Of a stretch of 42,667 nt of DNA, positions 33,032 through 41,627 are shown piece after piece. Position 1 is the first letter of the stretch. Every line of letters begins with the position of its first letter. Source of the stretch: Gammaproteobacteria bacterium (GTDB lineage: Bacteria; Pseudomonadota; Gammaproteobacteria; Pseudomonadales; JAUIET01); the NCBI GenBank assembly GCA_030431775.1, contig JAUIHW010000034.1, forward strand, positions 1 through 42,667, in the 5' to 3' direction. Position numbers and translations under genes: made by a program. The notes beneath the pieces were generated by a model, which was not told where the DNA came from, made no database searches, and saw nothing but the letters and a program-made list of their open reading frames with translations.

Positions 33032-34501
33032 GTGAATCCTGAAACCAGGCTTTTGATTGATGGCCAACTGCAGGCAGCAGCATCCGGGCGATGCTATAAA
33101 GTGATTAACCCGGCTACTGAAGAGGTGGTGGGTGAGGCGGCCGATGGCGGCCCGGATGACATGGAACAAGCCATCACAGCAGCGCGGCGTGCCTTTGATG
33201 AAACCGACTGGTCCACAAACCATGACTTCAGGCTGCACTGTTTGCAGCAATTGAAGGCCGGCTTGCTCGAAGAGATGGACGATTTCAAACAGCAGATTGC
33301 GGCAGAAACCGGCGCACCGCTGGCCATTTGCGGTGCCCAGGGCCCGCAGTGCGAAGTGCCGATCGGTTTTATCGACTTTACCCTGCAAAACCTGCCGGAG
33401 TTTCAGTGGAGCCGCGACATTGGCGTCAGCGAAATGATGGGCTTGAAAAGCCGACGCCTTGTTGAAAAAGAAGCGATTGGTGTGGTGGCCTGCGTCACGC
33501 CGTGGAATGTGCCTTTGCAGATAAACCTGGCCAAATGCATCCCTGCGCTGGCAGCCGGCTGCACGATTGTGCTCAAACCGGCACCGGATACGCCCTGGTC
33601 TGCCACCACACTCGGGCGCATTGTCACTGAGAAAACCGATATTCCCCCCGGCGTATTCAATGTCATTACCGCTGAAGACCCGGCGATAGTCGGTGATCAG
33701 TTAGTCAGCGACCCGCGGGTGGATATGGTGTCTTTCACCGGCTCGACCGCGGTTGGTAAACACATCATGGCGCGTGCCAGTGAGACTGTGAAAAAAGTGT
33801 TTCTCGAGCTGGGCGGTAAATCAGCAAACATTATTCTCGACGATGCAGACCTGGGTAACAGCCTGCTGACCGCGCTGTCGGTTTGCTTTCACGCGGGCCA
33901 AGGCTGCGCCTTGCAAACCCGCCTGCTGATACCGCGTGCCAGGCAGGCCGAGGCTGAAGAACTGTTAAAAACCTATTTTGGGTTCATCAGCTACGGTGAC
34001 CCGAACGCTGAAGGCGCCATCATGGGGCCCCTGGTCAATGCCAGGCAGCGCGAGCGCGTATTGGCTTACATCGATAAAGGCAAGGCTGAAGGAGCGCGCC
34101 TGTTACTCGGCGGTGGCGTGCCGGAAAATCTGGAGAAGGGCTATTACGTGGAGCCCACTGTGTTCGTTGATGTCACTAACGATATGGCTATCGCCAGGGA
34201 AGAGATCTTCGGCCCGGTCCTAGCAGTAATCGCCTACGACGATGATGAAGAAGCCATCCGCATTGCCAACGACTCAGAGTACGGCTTGTCTGGCGCGGTC
34301 TGGTCGGCCGACGAACAAAGAGCGCTGGCCGTTGCGCGGCGAATTCGCACTGGCACGATCAATGTGAACGGCGGTAATTTCTACGGTTCAGACGCGCCGT
34401 TCGGTGGCTACAAGCAAAGCGGCATTGGCAGGGAAATGGGCCGGGAAGGTTTCGAAGAATATCTGGAAACCAAGACTATTGCTATTGGAGTAAATCAATG
34501 A
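33032..34501 (+). CDS. NAD(P)-dependent aldehyde dehydrogenase
   Basis: A 489-residue ALDH starting at a GTG with GAGGGG upstream. The oxyanion Asn159 (PWNV), Lys182, FTGSTAVG (235-242), general base Glu259 (LELGGK) and nucleophile Cys292 (GQGCAL) are all in place. EEIFGPVLAVI and APFGGYKQSGIGREMG complete the pattern. It would oxidise an aldehyde to an acid, plausibly a side-chain or ring-methyl aldehyde made by P450 and alcohol oxidation, followed by CoA activation by the ligase at 7541; that route is inference. Its TGA overlaps the start of the next SDR (ATGA at 34498), so they are coupled. Confidence 0.92.
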   Translation: MNPETRLLIDGQLQAAASGRCYKVINPATEEVVGEAADGGPDDMEQAITAARRAFDETDWSTNHDFRLHCLQQLKAGLLEEMDDFKQQIAAETGAPLAICGAQGPQCEVPIGFIDFTLQNLPEFQWSRDIGVSEMMGLKSRRLVEKEAIGVVACVTPWNVPLQINLAKCIPALAAGCTIVLKPAPDTPWSATTLGRIVTEKTDIPPGVFNVITAEDPAIVGDQLVSDPRVDMVSFTGSTAVGKHIMARASETVKKVFLELGGKSANIILDDADLGNSLLTALSVCFHAGQGCALQTRLLIPRARQAEAEELLKTYFGFISYGDPNAEGAIMGPLVNARQRERVLAYIDKGKAEGARLLLGGGVPENLEKGYYVEPTVFVDVTNDMAIAREEIFGPVLAVIAYDDDEEAIRIANDSEYGLSGAVWSADEQRALAVARRIRTGTINVNGGNFYGSDAPFGGYKQSGIGREMGREGFEEYLETKTIAIGVNQ

Positions 34502-35319
34502 ATGATATGTTAGGTTACAACGGCAAAAATGTCGTGATCACAGGTGCTGCCTCCGGAATGGGCAAGGCCGCCGCACAACTGCTGGTGGATGCTGGCGCTC
34601 AGGTCTATGCATTGGATATTGCCGAAGTAACCGTGCCTGTTGCCACAGCCCTGAAAGTAGACATGCAGGATGCCGCATCGCTGGAAACAGCGGTGAACGC
34701 TCTGCCCAGGGAAATACACGCGCTGTTTAACTGTGCGGGTGTACCCAGCCCGCCATTCGCGGCGCAAGAAACCATGTTGATTAATTTTGCCGGCCTGCGC
34801 TGGCTCACCGAAGCGCTGCTACCGCGCATTAGCGAAGGGGGCGCGATCGCGTCCATCGCATCAACGGCTGGTATGGGCTGGAAACCCAACCTGGAAAGGG
34901 TGCGTGAGTTTCTCGCGCTGGATAACAGCCTGGAAACTGCCAAACACTGGCTGCAGGAAAACGCGGATGCCGTGCCGGATGGCTACGGATTTTCCAAACA
35001 ATGCATCATTGTTTACACCATGAGCATGGCGGGGGAACTGGCACAAAAAGGCATCCGTATTAATTGTATTTCACCGTCGCCCACTGACAGCGCATTCATG
35101 CAGCAGCTGAAAGGCGAAGGGCAAATTCCTGATGAAGCGGTAGAGCTGTTCCTGCCGCCCAACGGCCGTTACGCCTCGGGCGAAGACATGGGCAAAGTGA
35201 TGCTGCTGTTAAACAGCGAACTGGCCGGTTTTATCAGCGGCCAGAACCTGCCGGTGGATTTTGGTTACTGTGCAGAAGTGGTCATGGGTCAGCGCGATGA
35301 CCTGATGGGCCTTGCCTGA
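34498..35319 (+). CDS. SDR of the 3alpha-hydroxysteroid dehydrogenase/carbonyl reductase type
   Basis: A 273-residue SDR coupled to the ALDH by ATGA. TGAASGMG is at 15-22 and Asp40 (ALDI) favours NAD(H). Ser122, Tyr163 and Lys167 (YGFSK) form the triad, but Ser and Tyr are 41 residues apart instead of 13. The extra stretch (about 128-160) matches the insertion of Comamonas testosteroni 3alpha-HSD/carbonyl reductase, whose residues I recall as Ser114, Tyr155 and Lys159, the same 41 spacing. This is the best single hint in the window for a steroid-like or multi-ring substrate, although this subfamily also acts on other carbonyls. A sterol-desaturase-type gene follows 31 bases on. Confidence 0.85.
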   Translation: MNDMLGYNGKNVVITGAASGMGKAAAQLLVDAGAQVYALDIAEVTVPVATALKVDMQDAASLETAVNALPREIHALFNCAGVPSPPFAAQETMLINFAGLRWLTEALLPRISEGGAIASIASTAGMGWKPNLERVREFLALDNSLETAKHWLQENADAVPDGYGFSKQCIIVYTMSMAGELAQKGIRINCISPSPTDSAFMQQLKGEGQIPDEAVELFLPPNGRYASGEDMGKVMLLLNSELAGFISGQNLPVDFGYCAEVVMGQRDDLMGLA

Positions 35320-35350
35320 GACCTTGACGTAAAAAGAGGATAGATGACGC

Positions 35351-36118
35351 ATGAACTTTCATTATGACTGGCTGGCAGCTTTGCTCACCATAGGCAGCAT
35401 TATTGGTATTGTAGTGGCGGCAAAGTTTGTGCTGTTTCGGGTACCGGCATTTGCGCAGGCCAGGGATGTGAATAAAGCAGAGCACAAGCGCAAATGGCGC
35501 GAATTGGGCAAGAAATATCAGCATCGGGTTCAAACAAGCCAGAAGATAGGGTTGCTAACCAACCTGGTTTTTTTTCTGCTTATTCTGCCATTCATCATTA
35601 CGCTGGAACCACGCCCCTTCGGCCGTATTTTGCTGGATGCGTTTTTGGTACTGATGATTTATGACTTTTTCTACTACTTAACACATCGCTTTCTATTCCA
35701 TGGAAAGGGATATTTCCGCCGGGTTCATGCGGTGCACCATCAGGCACGCAGCAGAATTTCGTCAATTGATGCGCAACTGCTACACCCGCTGGAAACCATT
35801 ATTGGTATTTCACTGTTTTACCTGGTGACTGTGGCGATGTGTCTGCTGGCCGGGCAGCCATTCCATGCAGCAAGTATTATTATTACCTACGTGGTATTCA
35901 CCCAGATCAACCAGTTAAACCACTGCAGAATCGATTTGCCCTATAAACCGTTCCAAACCATTAACTGGATTGCCATCATGCATGATGCGCATCACATTGA
36001 TATGCATCGTGGCAATTATGCGACCATCACCCTGCTGTATGATTGGATGTTCGGGACCCTGGAAAAACCCGTTGTTCAGGAAATGCCACCGTCAGCCGCT
36101 GGTGTTGACGCACAGTGA
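35351..36118 (+). CDS. fatty acid hydroxylase / sterol desaturase family membrane protein
   Basis: A 255-residue integral membrane protein. Hydrophobic helices lie at about 8-32, 65-84, 92-110 and in the 150-195 region. The histidine clusters that bind a di-iron centre are HRFLFH, HAVHH and HDAHH, with a further His just after (DMH). Family members use O2 to hydroxylate or desaturate sterols, fatty acids or carotenoids in the membrane. AGAGGA lies upstream of the start. It follows the SDR in the same direction, so it may be part of the ALDH operon and add an oxygenation step to a membrane-bound lipid. The substrate is unknown. Confidence 0.85.
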   Translation: MNFHYDWLAALLTIGSIIGIVVAAKFVLFRVPAFAQARDVNKAEHKRKWRELGKKYQHRVQTSQKIGLLTNLVFFLLILPFIITLEPRPFGRILLDAFLVLMIYDFFYYLTHRFLFHGKGYFRRVHAVHHQARSRISSIDAQLLHPLETIIGISLFYLVTVAMCLLAGQPFHAASIIITYVVFTQINQLNHCRIDLPYKPFQTINWIAIMHDAHHIDMHRGNYATITLLYDWMFGTLEKPVVQEMPPSAAGVDAQ

Positions 36119-36168
36119 TCAGCTGCAGTGGTGTTGGTGGACTTTAGCCTCGAAGAGAAGATATCGGT

Positions 36169-37218
36169 ATGAATGACAATCAATTTCCGGAGTTAAGCTG
36201 CTATTTGCTGCCCGGGCACACCAAAACCCCGGTCGATGCAATCGATGAAGCTAAAAAAGCGGAAGAGCTTGGGCTGGGTAAGGTCTGGTTGTCTGAGCGC
36301 TTTGATGTCAAAGATGCCGGAGTGATCTGCTCAGCGGCGCTGGCGACTACCGAATCGATCAAGGTGGCGACCGCTGCTACCAATATTCATACTCGTCACC
36401 CGCTTGCGCTAGCCACGATGTGCAGCTCCCTGCATTACCTTTCGAATGGGCGCTTTGAGCTTGGTTTGGCAAGAGGAGTTGGTATTCGTGATCAGCTGAT
36501 GGGGTTGGAGCGAGTCAGTAATCGCAAACTCGGTGAGGGTGTGGAGATTCTGCGCAAGCTGTGGCATGGCGAGAAGGTAATGGGCTATGAAGGCCCGATG
36601 GGGAACTTGCCATACCTGAGTACCGGAGATTGGCTGGATGCCGACATACCGGTGCATTTTGTGGGTTTTGGCCGCAAGAGTCTGAAATTTGCAGGCGAAG
36701 TGTTCGATGGAGTCCATCTGCACACCTACGTTACCCCGGAGGGGCTGCAGCGTGCGAAAGACGCCGTGGCCGAAGGCTCTGCCAAAGCAGGCCGAGCCGC
36801 TGCTAAAGTTAAGATTTGCAGCGTGATGGCCACTCTGCTGGAGCCATCGCGAGAAGACTACCTGCATAAGGTCATAGCACGCATGGCTACCTATATGCAG
36901 GCGCCCGGCTATGTTGAACTACTGGTGGAACTGAATGATTGGGACGCTGCCGTGCTGGACGAATTCCGTTCCAGTTCTGTGGTGTCGTCCATTCCGGGGA
37001 GTATCGATAGCGTGGCTACGCTTGATCAGCTTGAAGAAATCGAAAAATTGATTCCCGAAAGCTGGGTGTCCGCCGTCGCGATGGGCAGCGCCAAAGATTG
37101 TGCACTTCGTCTTCTTCAGGAACTGGACAACGGCGCCGATGAAATCTGCATACACGCCTCAACGCCCGCGGAATTCGCCCCGGTGCTGGAAGAATATAAA
37201 AAGCTGAAAAGCCGCTAA
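36169..37218 (+). CDS. LLM-class flavin- or F420-dependent oxidoreductase (copy 2)
   Basis: A 349-residue LLM-fold protein. AKKAEELGLGKVWLSERFDV, VATAATNIHTRHPLALATM, LSNGRFELGLARG and GVEILRKLWHGEKV follow the family's order; the C-terminal ALRLLQELDNGADEICIH ends it. It resembles the TIGR03857 group, which is annotated as F420-dependent mainly in actinobacteria. It is longer than, and not a recent copy of, the LLM protein at 9167. It follows the sterol-desaturase-type gene by 50 bases and is convergent with the molybdopterin enzyme. Whether it needs F420 cannot be read here. Confidence 0.82.
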   Translation: MNDNQFPELSCYLLPGHTKTPVDAIDEAKKAEELGLGKVWLSERFDVKDAGVICSAALATTESIKVATAATNIHTRHPLALATMCSSLHYLSNGRFELGLARGVGIRDQLMGLERVSNRKLGEGVEILRKLWHGEKVMGYEGPMGNLPYLSTGDWLDADIPVHFVGFGRKSLKFAGEVFDGVHLHTYVTPEGLQRAKDAVAEGSAKAGRAAAKVKICSVMATLLEPSREDYLHKVIARMATYMQAPGYVELLVELNDWDAAVLDEFRSSSVVSSIPGSIDSVATLDQLEEIEKLIPESWVSAVAMGSAKDCALRLLQELDNGADEICIHASTPAEFAPVLEEYKKLKSR

Positions 37219-37255
37219 CCGCATGGCCGGGTAACTGAAGAGAGGATTGACCCGT

Positions 37256-39403
37256 TTAGATTGCCGTCACCTCAACCAGCACCCCGTTCATATGCGACAT
37301 GCCGGATGTTGGCTCGATTGACTCCGGTCCATCCGGCAAAATAATATTCACATTCACACCCTGAGTGGTTTTGGCCACCTGCAAACCGTCGGCGCCTTGA
37401 TGGCCCCAGCCGTGTGGAACGGCTACCGAGCCGGGCATCATCGCGTCATCGATCTTTACTGGTACATCAATGTGGCGATTATTGGCGCTGACCCGTGCGA
37501 GCTTGCCGTCGGCCAGCTTGCGTTGGCTGGCATCTTCAGGGTGAATATACAGGTAATTGGTATGGCGTTCGCCCTTGACGAAAGCCTCTACATTGTGGGC
37601 CCAGGAATTGTGGGTAAAGCGCTCCCGCTTCTGAATGAGCTTCAGGGCATCGCGGTGTGCCAGTTCTTGGGCGTACTCATTGTCGAGCTCTTCGCAGCGG
37701 GCAATCAGGTCTTCGGGGGCAAGTTGAATCTTGCCTGATGGTGTATTGACACGCTGGCCGAGATAATCACCAGGCTCATTGGGCGCTAACAACAGGCCGT
37801 CAGGCGATTGCCGGAGTTTGCGGATACCGCCCAGTTTGCCACTGCGAGTCAGGAGTTCCAGGAACAGTTTTTCCAGCGATGTGATTGAGCCAATCAGCGG
37901 CAGTTTGCTGAGCGAGCCGCCGAGAGCACTTAGCGCTTGTAGCAATCGCGAGCCACCAAGTGATCGATTGGCACTGTGACACAGCTGTCGAAGAATCCAG
38001 CCTTCGTCCCGTGCTTCTCCCGCCGGTGAGACCACCGGGTCAGTGTAGAAGAAGCTGCGGGTAGGCATAAGGCCCATCATGGTGAAAAAGTAAAACGGAA
38101 TATCCGGTCGCTCAAGGCTGTGTAGACCCGGTAATACATAGTCAGCGTAGTTCGCGGTTTCATTGCGTACAATGTCCAGGCATACGAAGAGTTCCAGGTC
38201 CTCAAATGCACTCGCCAGGCGTTCACTGCCTGCGCAGGTGAGAAGAGGGTTGCCTGACATATTGATCATGGCGCGAACCTTGCCGGGCCCTGGTGTCAGT
38301 ATTTCATCAGCCATGATGCCGGCAGGGATCAGGCTGTTAACGTAAGGAATATCAGCAATTCTGGAACGCCGTTCTTCTCCCGGTGCGGGAGGGCGCGGTA
38401 AGATATTCTTGCCAGCCAGCGTTCCACCGCGCTTGTCTAGGTTGCCGCTGACGGCATTGATTGCCTCCTGCAGCCAAAACACCATCAGCCCAAACCGACC
38501 CTGGTTAACTCCGGTTGAACAATAAACAGCGGCCGCACCCGCCGCAATATAGTCATTGACCAGCGCGCGCAATCGCTCTGGCGGAATGTGTGTAACCTCA
38601 GCAACCCGTTCCGGTGTCCATGGGAGCACTACCTGCGCCAGTTGCTCAAAGCCTTCCATATACTGATTGATTTGCTCGTAGTCGACTGCATCGCGTGCTA
38701 TCAATTCGTTGAGAAAGCCGAGCATAAAGAACACATCAGTATCCGGGCGTATAGCAAGGTGTTCTCCGCAGCGCTTCGCTGATTCAGTGCGCCGCGGATT
38801 CACCCAGTACACTTTACCGCCGCGTTCTTCGATTGCCGCGATGCGGTCCATCGGGTGAGGCAGGGAGATAAAACTCATTTTGGAGATTACCGGGTTGCTG
38901 CCAACGGCTATCAGCAGCCTGGTATGATCAATATCGGGGAAGGTCTGGTCAGACGGGCTGCCGTACAGGCGATGGCCGCCGGCAAACTTGTTGGCACAAT
39001 CCTGGGTTCCTGGAGTGAACAGTTTGTGGCCGTCGAAAGCTTTTAGAAACGCCGTCATAACCATTGTCGGCCACAAACTGAAGCCGATTGGATTACCCAT
39101 GTACGCTGCGAAAGCCTCACCTCCATGGCGCCGGTGGATTTCAGCCAGACGTTCACCAATTTCACCAATGGCCTGTTGCCAACTCACCGGCTTGAAAGAG
39201 CCATTCACCTTCTTCAACGGTGTGCGCAAGCGATCCGGGCTATGAACAAAATCGCCCATCTTCAGGCCCTTGATGCAGGCATAGCCCTGGCTGTTCACGT
39301 GATCGCGATTGGGCTCGATCTTAATAACCCGGTTTTCCTCGGTCGTGACCACGAGACCGCATTGCGCTTCACAAATTCGACAAAAAGTCTTTTGGCTTTT
39401 CAT
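37256..39403 (-). CDS. molybdopterin-dependent oxidoreductase (DMSO reductase superfamily)
   Basis: A 715-residue cytoplasmic enzyme without a Tat signal. Cys8, Cys11, Cys15 and Cys43 (CRICEAQC, then YACIKG) form the N-terminal 4Fe-4S site. Cys136 (TPGTQDCANKF) sits where the Mo ligand is expected in formate-dehydrogenase-like members. VGSNPV and the two MGD-binding lobes follow, and the C-terminal barrel domain ends with VAVPHGWGHQG. No small iron-sulfur subunit, membrane subunit or cofactor-synthesis gene is nearby, so its electron partner is unknown. Such stand-alone members are widespread and mostly uncharacterised. It is divergent from the MDR reductase at 39563. Confidence 0.88.
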   Translation of the reverse strand: MKSQKTFCRICEAQCGLVVTTEENRVIKIEPNRDHVNSQGYACIKGLKMGDFVHSPDRLRTPLKKVNGSFKPVSWQQAIGEIGERLAEIHRRHGGEAFAAYMGNPIGFSLWPTMVMTAFLKAFDGHKLFTPGTQDCANKFAGGHRLYGSPSDQTFPDIDHTRLLIAVGSNPVISKMSFISLPHPMDRIAAIEERGGKVYWVNPRRTESAKRCGEHLAIRPDTDVFFMLGFLNELIARDAVDYEQINQYMEGFEQLAQVVLPWTPERVAEVTHIPPERLRALVNDYIAAGAAAVYCSTGVNQGRFGLMVFWLQEAINAVSGNLDKRGGTLAGKNILPRPPAPGEERRSRIADIPYVNSLIPAGIMADEILTPGPGKVRAMINMSGNPLLTCAGSERLASAFEDLELFVCLDIVRNETANYADYVLPGLHSLERPDIPFYFFTMMGLMPTRSFFYTDPVVSPAGEARDEGWILRQLCHSANRSLGGSRLLQALSALGGSLSKLPLIGSITSLEKLFLELLTRSGKLGGIRKLRQSPDGLLLAPNEPGDYLGQRVNTPSGKIQLAPEDLIARCEELDNEYAQELAHRDALKLIQKRERFTHNSWAHNVEAFVKGERHTNYLYIHPEDASQRKLADGKLARVSANNRHIDVPVKIDDAMMPGSVAVPHGWGHQGADGLQVAKTTQGVNVNIILPDGPESIEPTSGMSHMNGVLVEVTAI

Positions 39404-39562
39404 TGTTCAATAACAATCACAATATGGTGTTACTCACCTTAATAAATTGGCATATTAAAGGCCGCGACGGTGCAATACAATTTAACTGGAGAGCAGGTAA
39501 TTTGCTCTTGGCGAAGCGAGCGGTCGCAGTGGTAAAGTCATTGGAATAGAGGTTGCGGTGGT

Positions 39563-40606
39563 ATGACGAACAGGCGTGTTATTGTCCGGGAGTTCGGTGG
39601 CCCCGATTGCTTGGAAGTCGTGGAAGAGCAACAGTTGCCCGAGCCGAAATCCGGCGAAATTCGCGTGAAAGTGCTCGCCGCCGGTACTGGGTTTACCGAT
39701 ACGATTATTCGTGAAGGTCAATACGTTGACGTCAAGGAGAAGCCGCCGTTTACCCTGGGGTATGACTGGTTCGGTGTAGTGGACAAGCTGGGGGAGGGGG
39801 TGAGTGGTTTGGCTGTCGGGCAATACGTTGCCGACATGCCAGTCATTGGTGGCTACTGTGACTATTTGACGGTAGCGGCGGAGCAAGTTGTACCGGCACC
39901 CGATGGACTTGATCCGGCAGAAGCAGTATCAATGGTCTTGTCATATACCACGGCTTATCAGTTGCTTACCCGTGTGCGAAAGATTCCGCCCGGCAGCAAA
40001 TGTTTGGTGCACGCCGCTGGTGGTGCAGTGGGTGCTGCGTTGCTGGAGCTTGGCAGATACTTCGGCCTGGAAATGTTTGGTACCGCATCTGCCGGAAAGA
40101 AGGAGCTGGTCGAACACTACGGCGCAACGCATATCGACTATCAACACGACGATTTTGAGAAGCGCTCGCTAGAGCTCAGTGACGGAGGCATGGATGTGGT
40201 GTTCGATACCATAGGCGGGCGTAACTGGTCCCGCTCCTACCGCTGTCTGAAACATGGCGGTATTCTGATCGCCTTCGGGGCGTTACAGGTGACTACCGGC
40301 GAAGAGAAAACAGCCAGCTTGCTGGCGGGTTTTGCACGCTTGTTGGTATTCTGGAAAATGCTGCCCGATGGCAAATCTACCGCGTTTTATGACATTCGGC
40401 GGCGCCGGGCCAAGAAGCCGGTGGAATTTACAGAGGATGTACAGGCCCTGTTCAAACTATTGAAAGACGGCGAGTTAAAACCTTCAATTGCCCAGCGACT
40501 GCCGCTGGACCAGGCAGCTGAAGCTCACCGCCTCATCGATAAGGCCGCTGTTCGCGGCAAAATTGTGCTGCTCACAGAGAGTGCGGCCTCAGGCTCCGTT
40601 GAGTAA
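39563..40606 (+). CDS. zinc-independent MDR oxidoreductase (quinone oxidoreductase-like)
   Basis: A 347-residue medium-chain dehydrogenase/reductase. VVEEQQLPEPKSGEIRVKV and TLGYDWFGVVDKLGEGV form the GroES-like part. HAAGGAVGAALLELGRYFG (about 150-168) is the nucleotide loop, and GGMDVVFDTIGG a typical later stretch. Cys/His zinc ligands are absent, placing it with NADPH quinone/enone reductases. A C-terminal helical segment (LLVFWKMLPDGKSTAFYDI) resembles relatives called medium-chain reductases of unknown role. It might reduce a ring enone; this is inference. Its end overlaps the convergent epimerase gene by 18 bases. Confidence 0.82.
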   Translation: MTNRRVIVREFGGPDCLEVVEEQQLPEPKSGEIRVKVLAAGTGFTDTIIREGQYVDVKEKPPFTLGYDWFGVVDKLGEGVSGLAVGQYVADMPVIGGYCDYLTVAAEQVVPAPDGLDPAEAVSMVLSYTTAYQLLTRVRKIPPGSKCLVHAAGGAVGAALLELGRYFGLEMFGTASAGKKELVEHYGATHIDYQHDDFEKRSLELSDGGMDVVFDTIGGRNWSRSYRCLKHGGILIAFGALQVTTGEEKTASLLAGFARLLVFWKMLPDGKSTAFYDIRRRRAKKPVEFTEDVQALFKLLKDGELKPSIAQRLPLDQAAEAHRLIDKAAVRGKIVLLTESAASGSVE

Positions 40607-41620
40607 AGCGGGAACGTGTTTCGATTTAAGATAGCCCCGCTGCAGCAGCCACTGAATGGTGTCTGTTAGTGTTTCCTCGGTGGGGCGAAATTCCAGGCCG
40701 CTCAGCTCGGTTATTTTTTTCGAACTGAACGCTGAACACTGGGTCATGATTGCCATGGTTTCAGCGGTCATCGGTGTTTCGATAGTTCGGAACCGTCGGG
40801 CAACATCGAGCAGCCGGCCTGTTAGCCTCAGAAAGCGGCCAGAAACTCGTTTCGCCGATATCTCGCGGCCGATGATGGTTTGCAGTAGCTGGTGCAGTTC
40901 ATCCCAGCTCTGATAGTGCCCTGCCATCAAAAAACGGCGGTTGGCAAAAGCACCATTGGGCGGGGTTTCAACCAGCCAGCGATGCAGGCGCGCCAAATCG
41001 CGCACATCGGCACACATAGTGCCCGAGCTGGTCCTGAGCATGAAGCTTTTTATAAAACCCAGCAGCGCGGCGTTGCTTTCACTGAGCTTGGGGTCATCCG
41101 GGCCGTACACGCCACCCGGGTAACTTATTTGTATGGGAGCGCCCTCTTCCTGCCTTGACCGAACCCAGCGTTCACAATCAATTTTCGACCTGGCGTAAGC
41201 GCCCTGCAATTCAGCAAGCGCGCCATCCTCCGCTATTGTTTTGGCATTCGGTTGAAACAAGACTGAATTGCTGGACACGTAAATGATATTGGAAACGCCG
41301 GCTGCAATCGCGGCGCCGATTACCGTGCGCGTGCCGTCCAGATTGGTGCGGTAAACCTCGGTTTCCCTGCTCGGATTCAGGTCGACCAGAGCCGCTGAAT
41401 GAATCACTGCATCACAGCCCTGGAGCGCCTCCGCGATCAGTGCCTGATCACGCATATCGCCGATTACCACGTCATTCAGGGACTGATTAATCGCTGAAAA
41501 ATAATTGCGTAGGGCTTGCTCATCGCGCACCAGTAGACGCAAATCGTGTCCGTGTGAAAACAGCTCGCGGGCAATGTGTGCGCCAAGAAAGCCAGTGGCG
41601 CCGGTCAGGAATATTTTCAT
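40589..41620 (-). CDS. NAD(P)-dependent epimerase / 3beta-HSD-like extended SDR (copy 2)
   Basis: A 343-residue extended SDR from the ATG at 41620 (TGAGG upstream); the in-frame extension to 41686 runs into the next gene's end. LTGATGFLGAHIA at 5-17 binds the cofactor, and Tyr142/Lys146 (YARSK) are catalytic. It is a paralogue of the product of 12426: both have HDLRLLVRDE or HSVRLLVRSV, the same Tyr/Lys numbering and a common C-terminal PMTAETM or PISAETM stretch. It starts seven bases after the DapB-fold gene, so these form one operon. Two copies next to different partners suggest related steps on different intermediates. Confidence 0.85.
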   Translation of the reverse strand: MKIFLTGATGFLGAHIARELFSHGHDLRLLVRDEQALRNYFSAINQSLNDVVIGDMRDQALIAEALQGCDAVIHSAALVDLNPSRETEVYRTNLDGTRTVIGAAIAAGVSNIIYVSSNSVLFQPNAKTIAEDGALAELQGAYARSKIDCERWVRSRQEEGAPIQISYPGGVYGPDDPKLSESNAALLGFIKSFMLRTSSGTMCADVRDLARLHRWLVETPPNGAFANRRFLMAGHYQSWDELHQLLQTIIGREISAKRVSGRFLRLTGRLLDVARRFRTIETPMTAETMAIMTQCSAFSSKKITELSGLEFRPTEETLTDTIQWLLQRGYLKSKHVPALLNGA

Positions 41621-41627
41621 CTCAACC

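Noticed and set aside
37219-37255. Weak CGGGT/ACCCG inverted repeat between the LLM and molybdopterin genes as a terminator
   Set aside because: The stem is short, the loop long and there is no T-tract.
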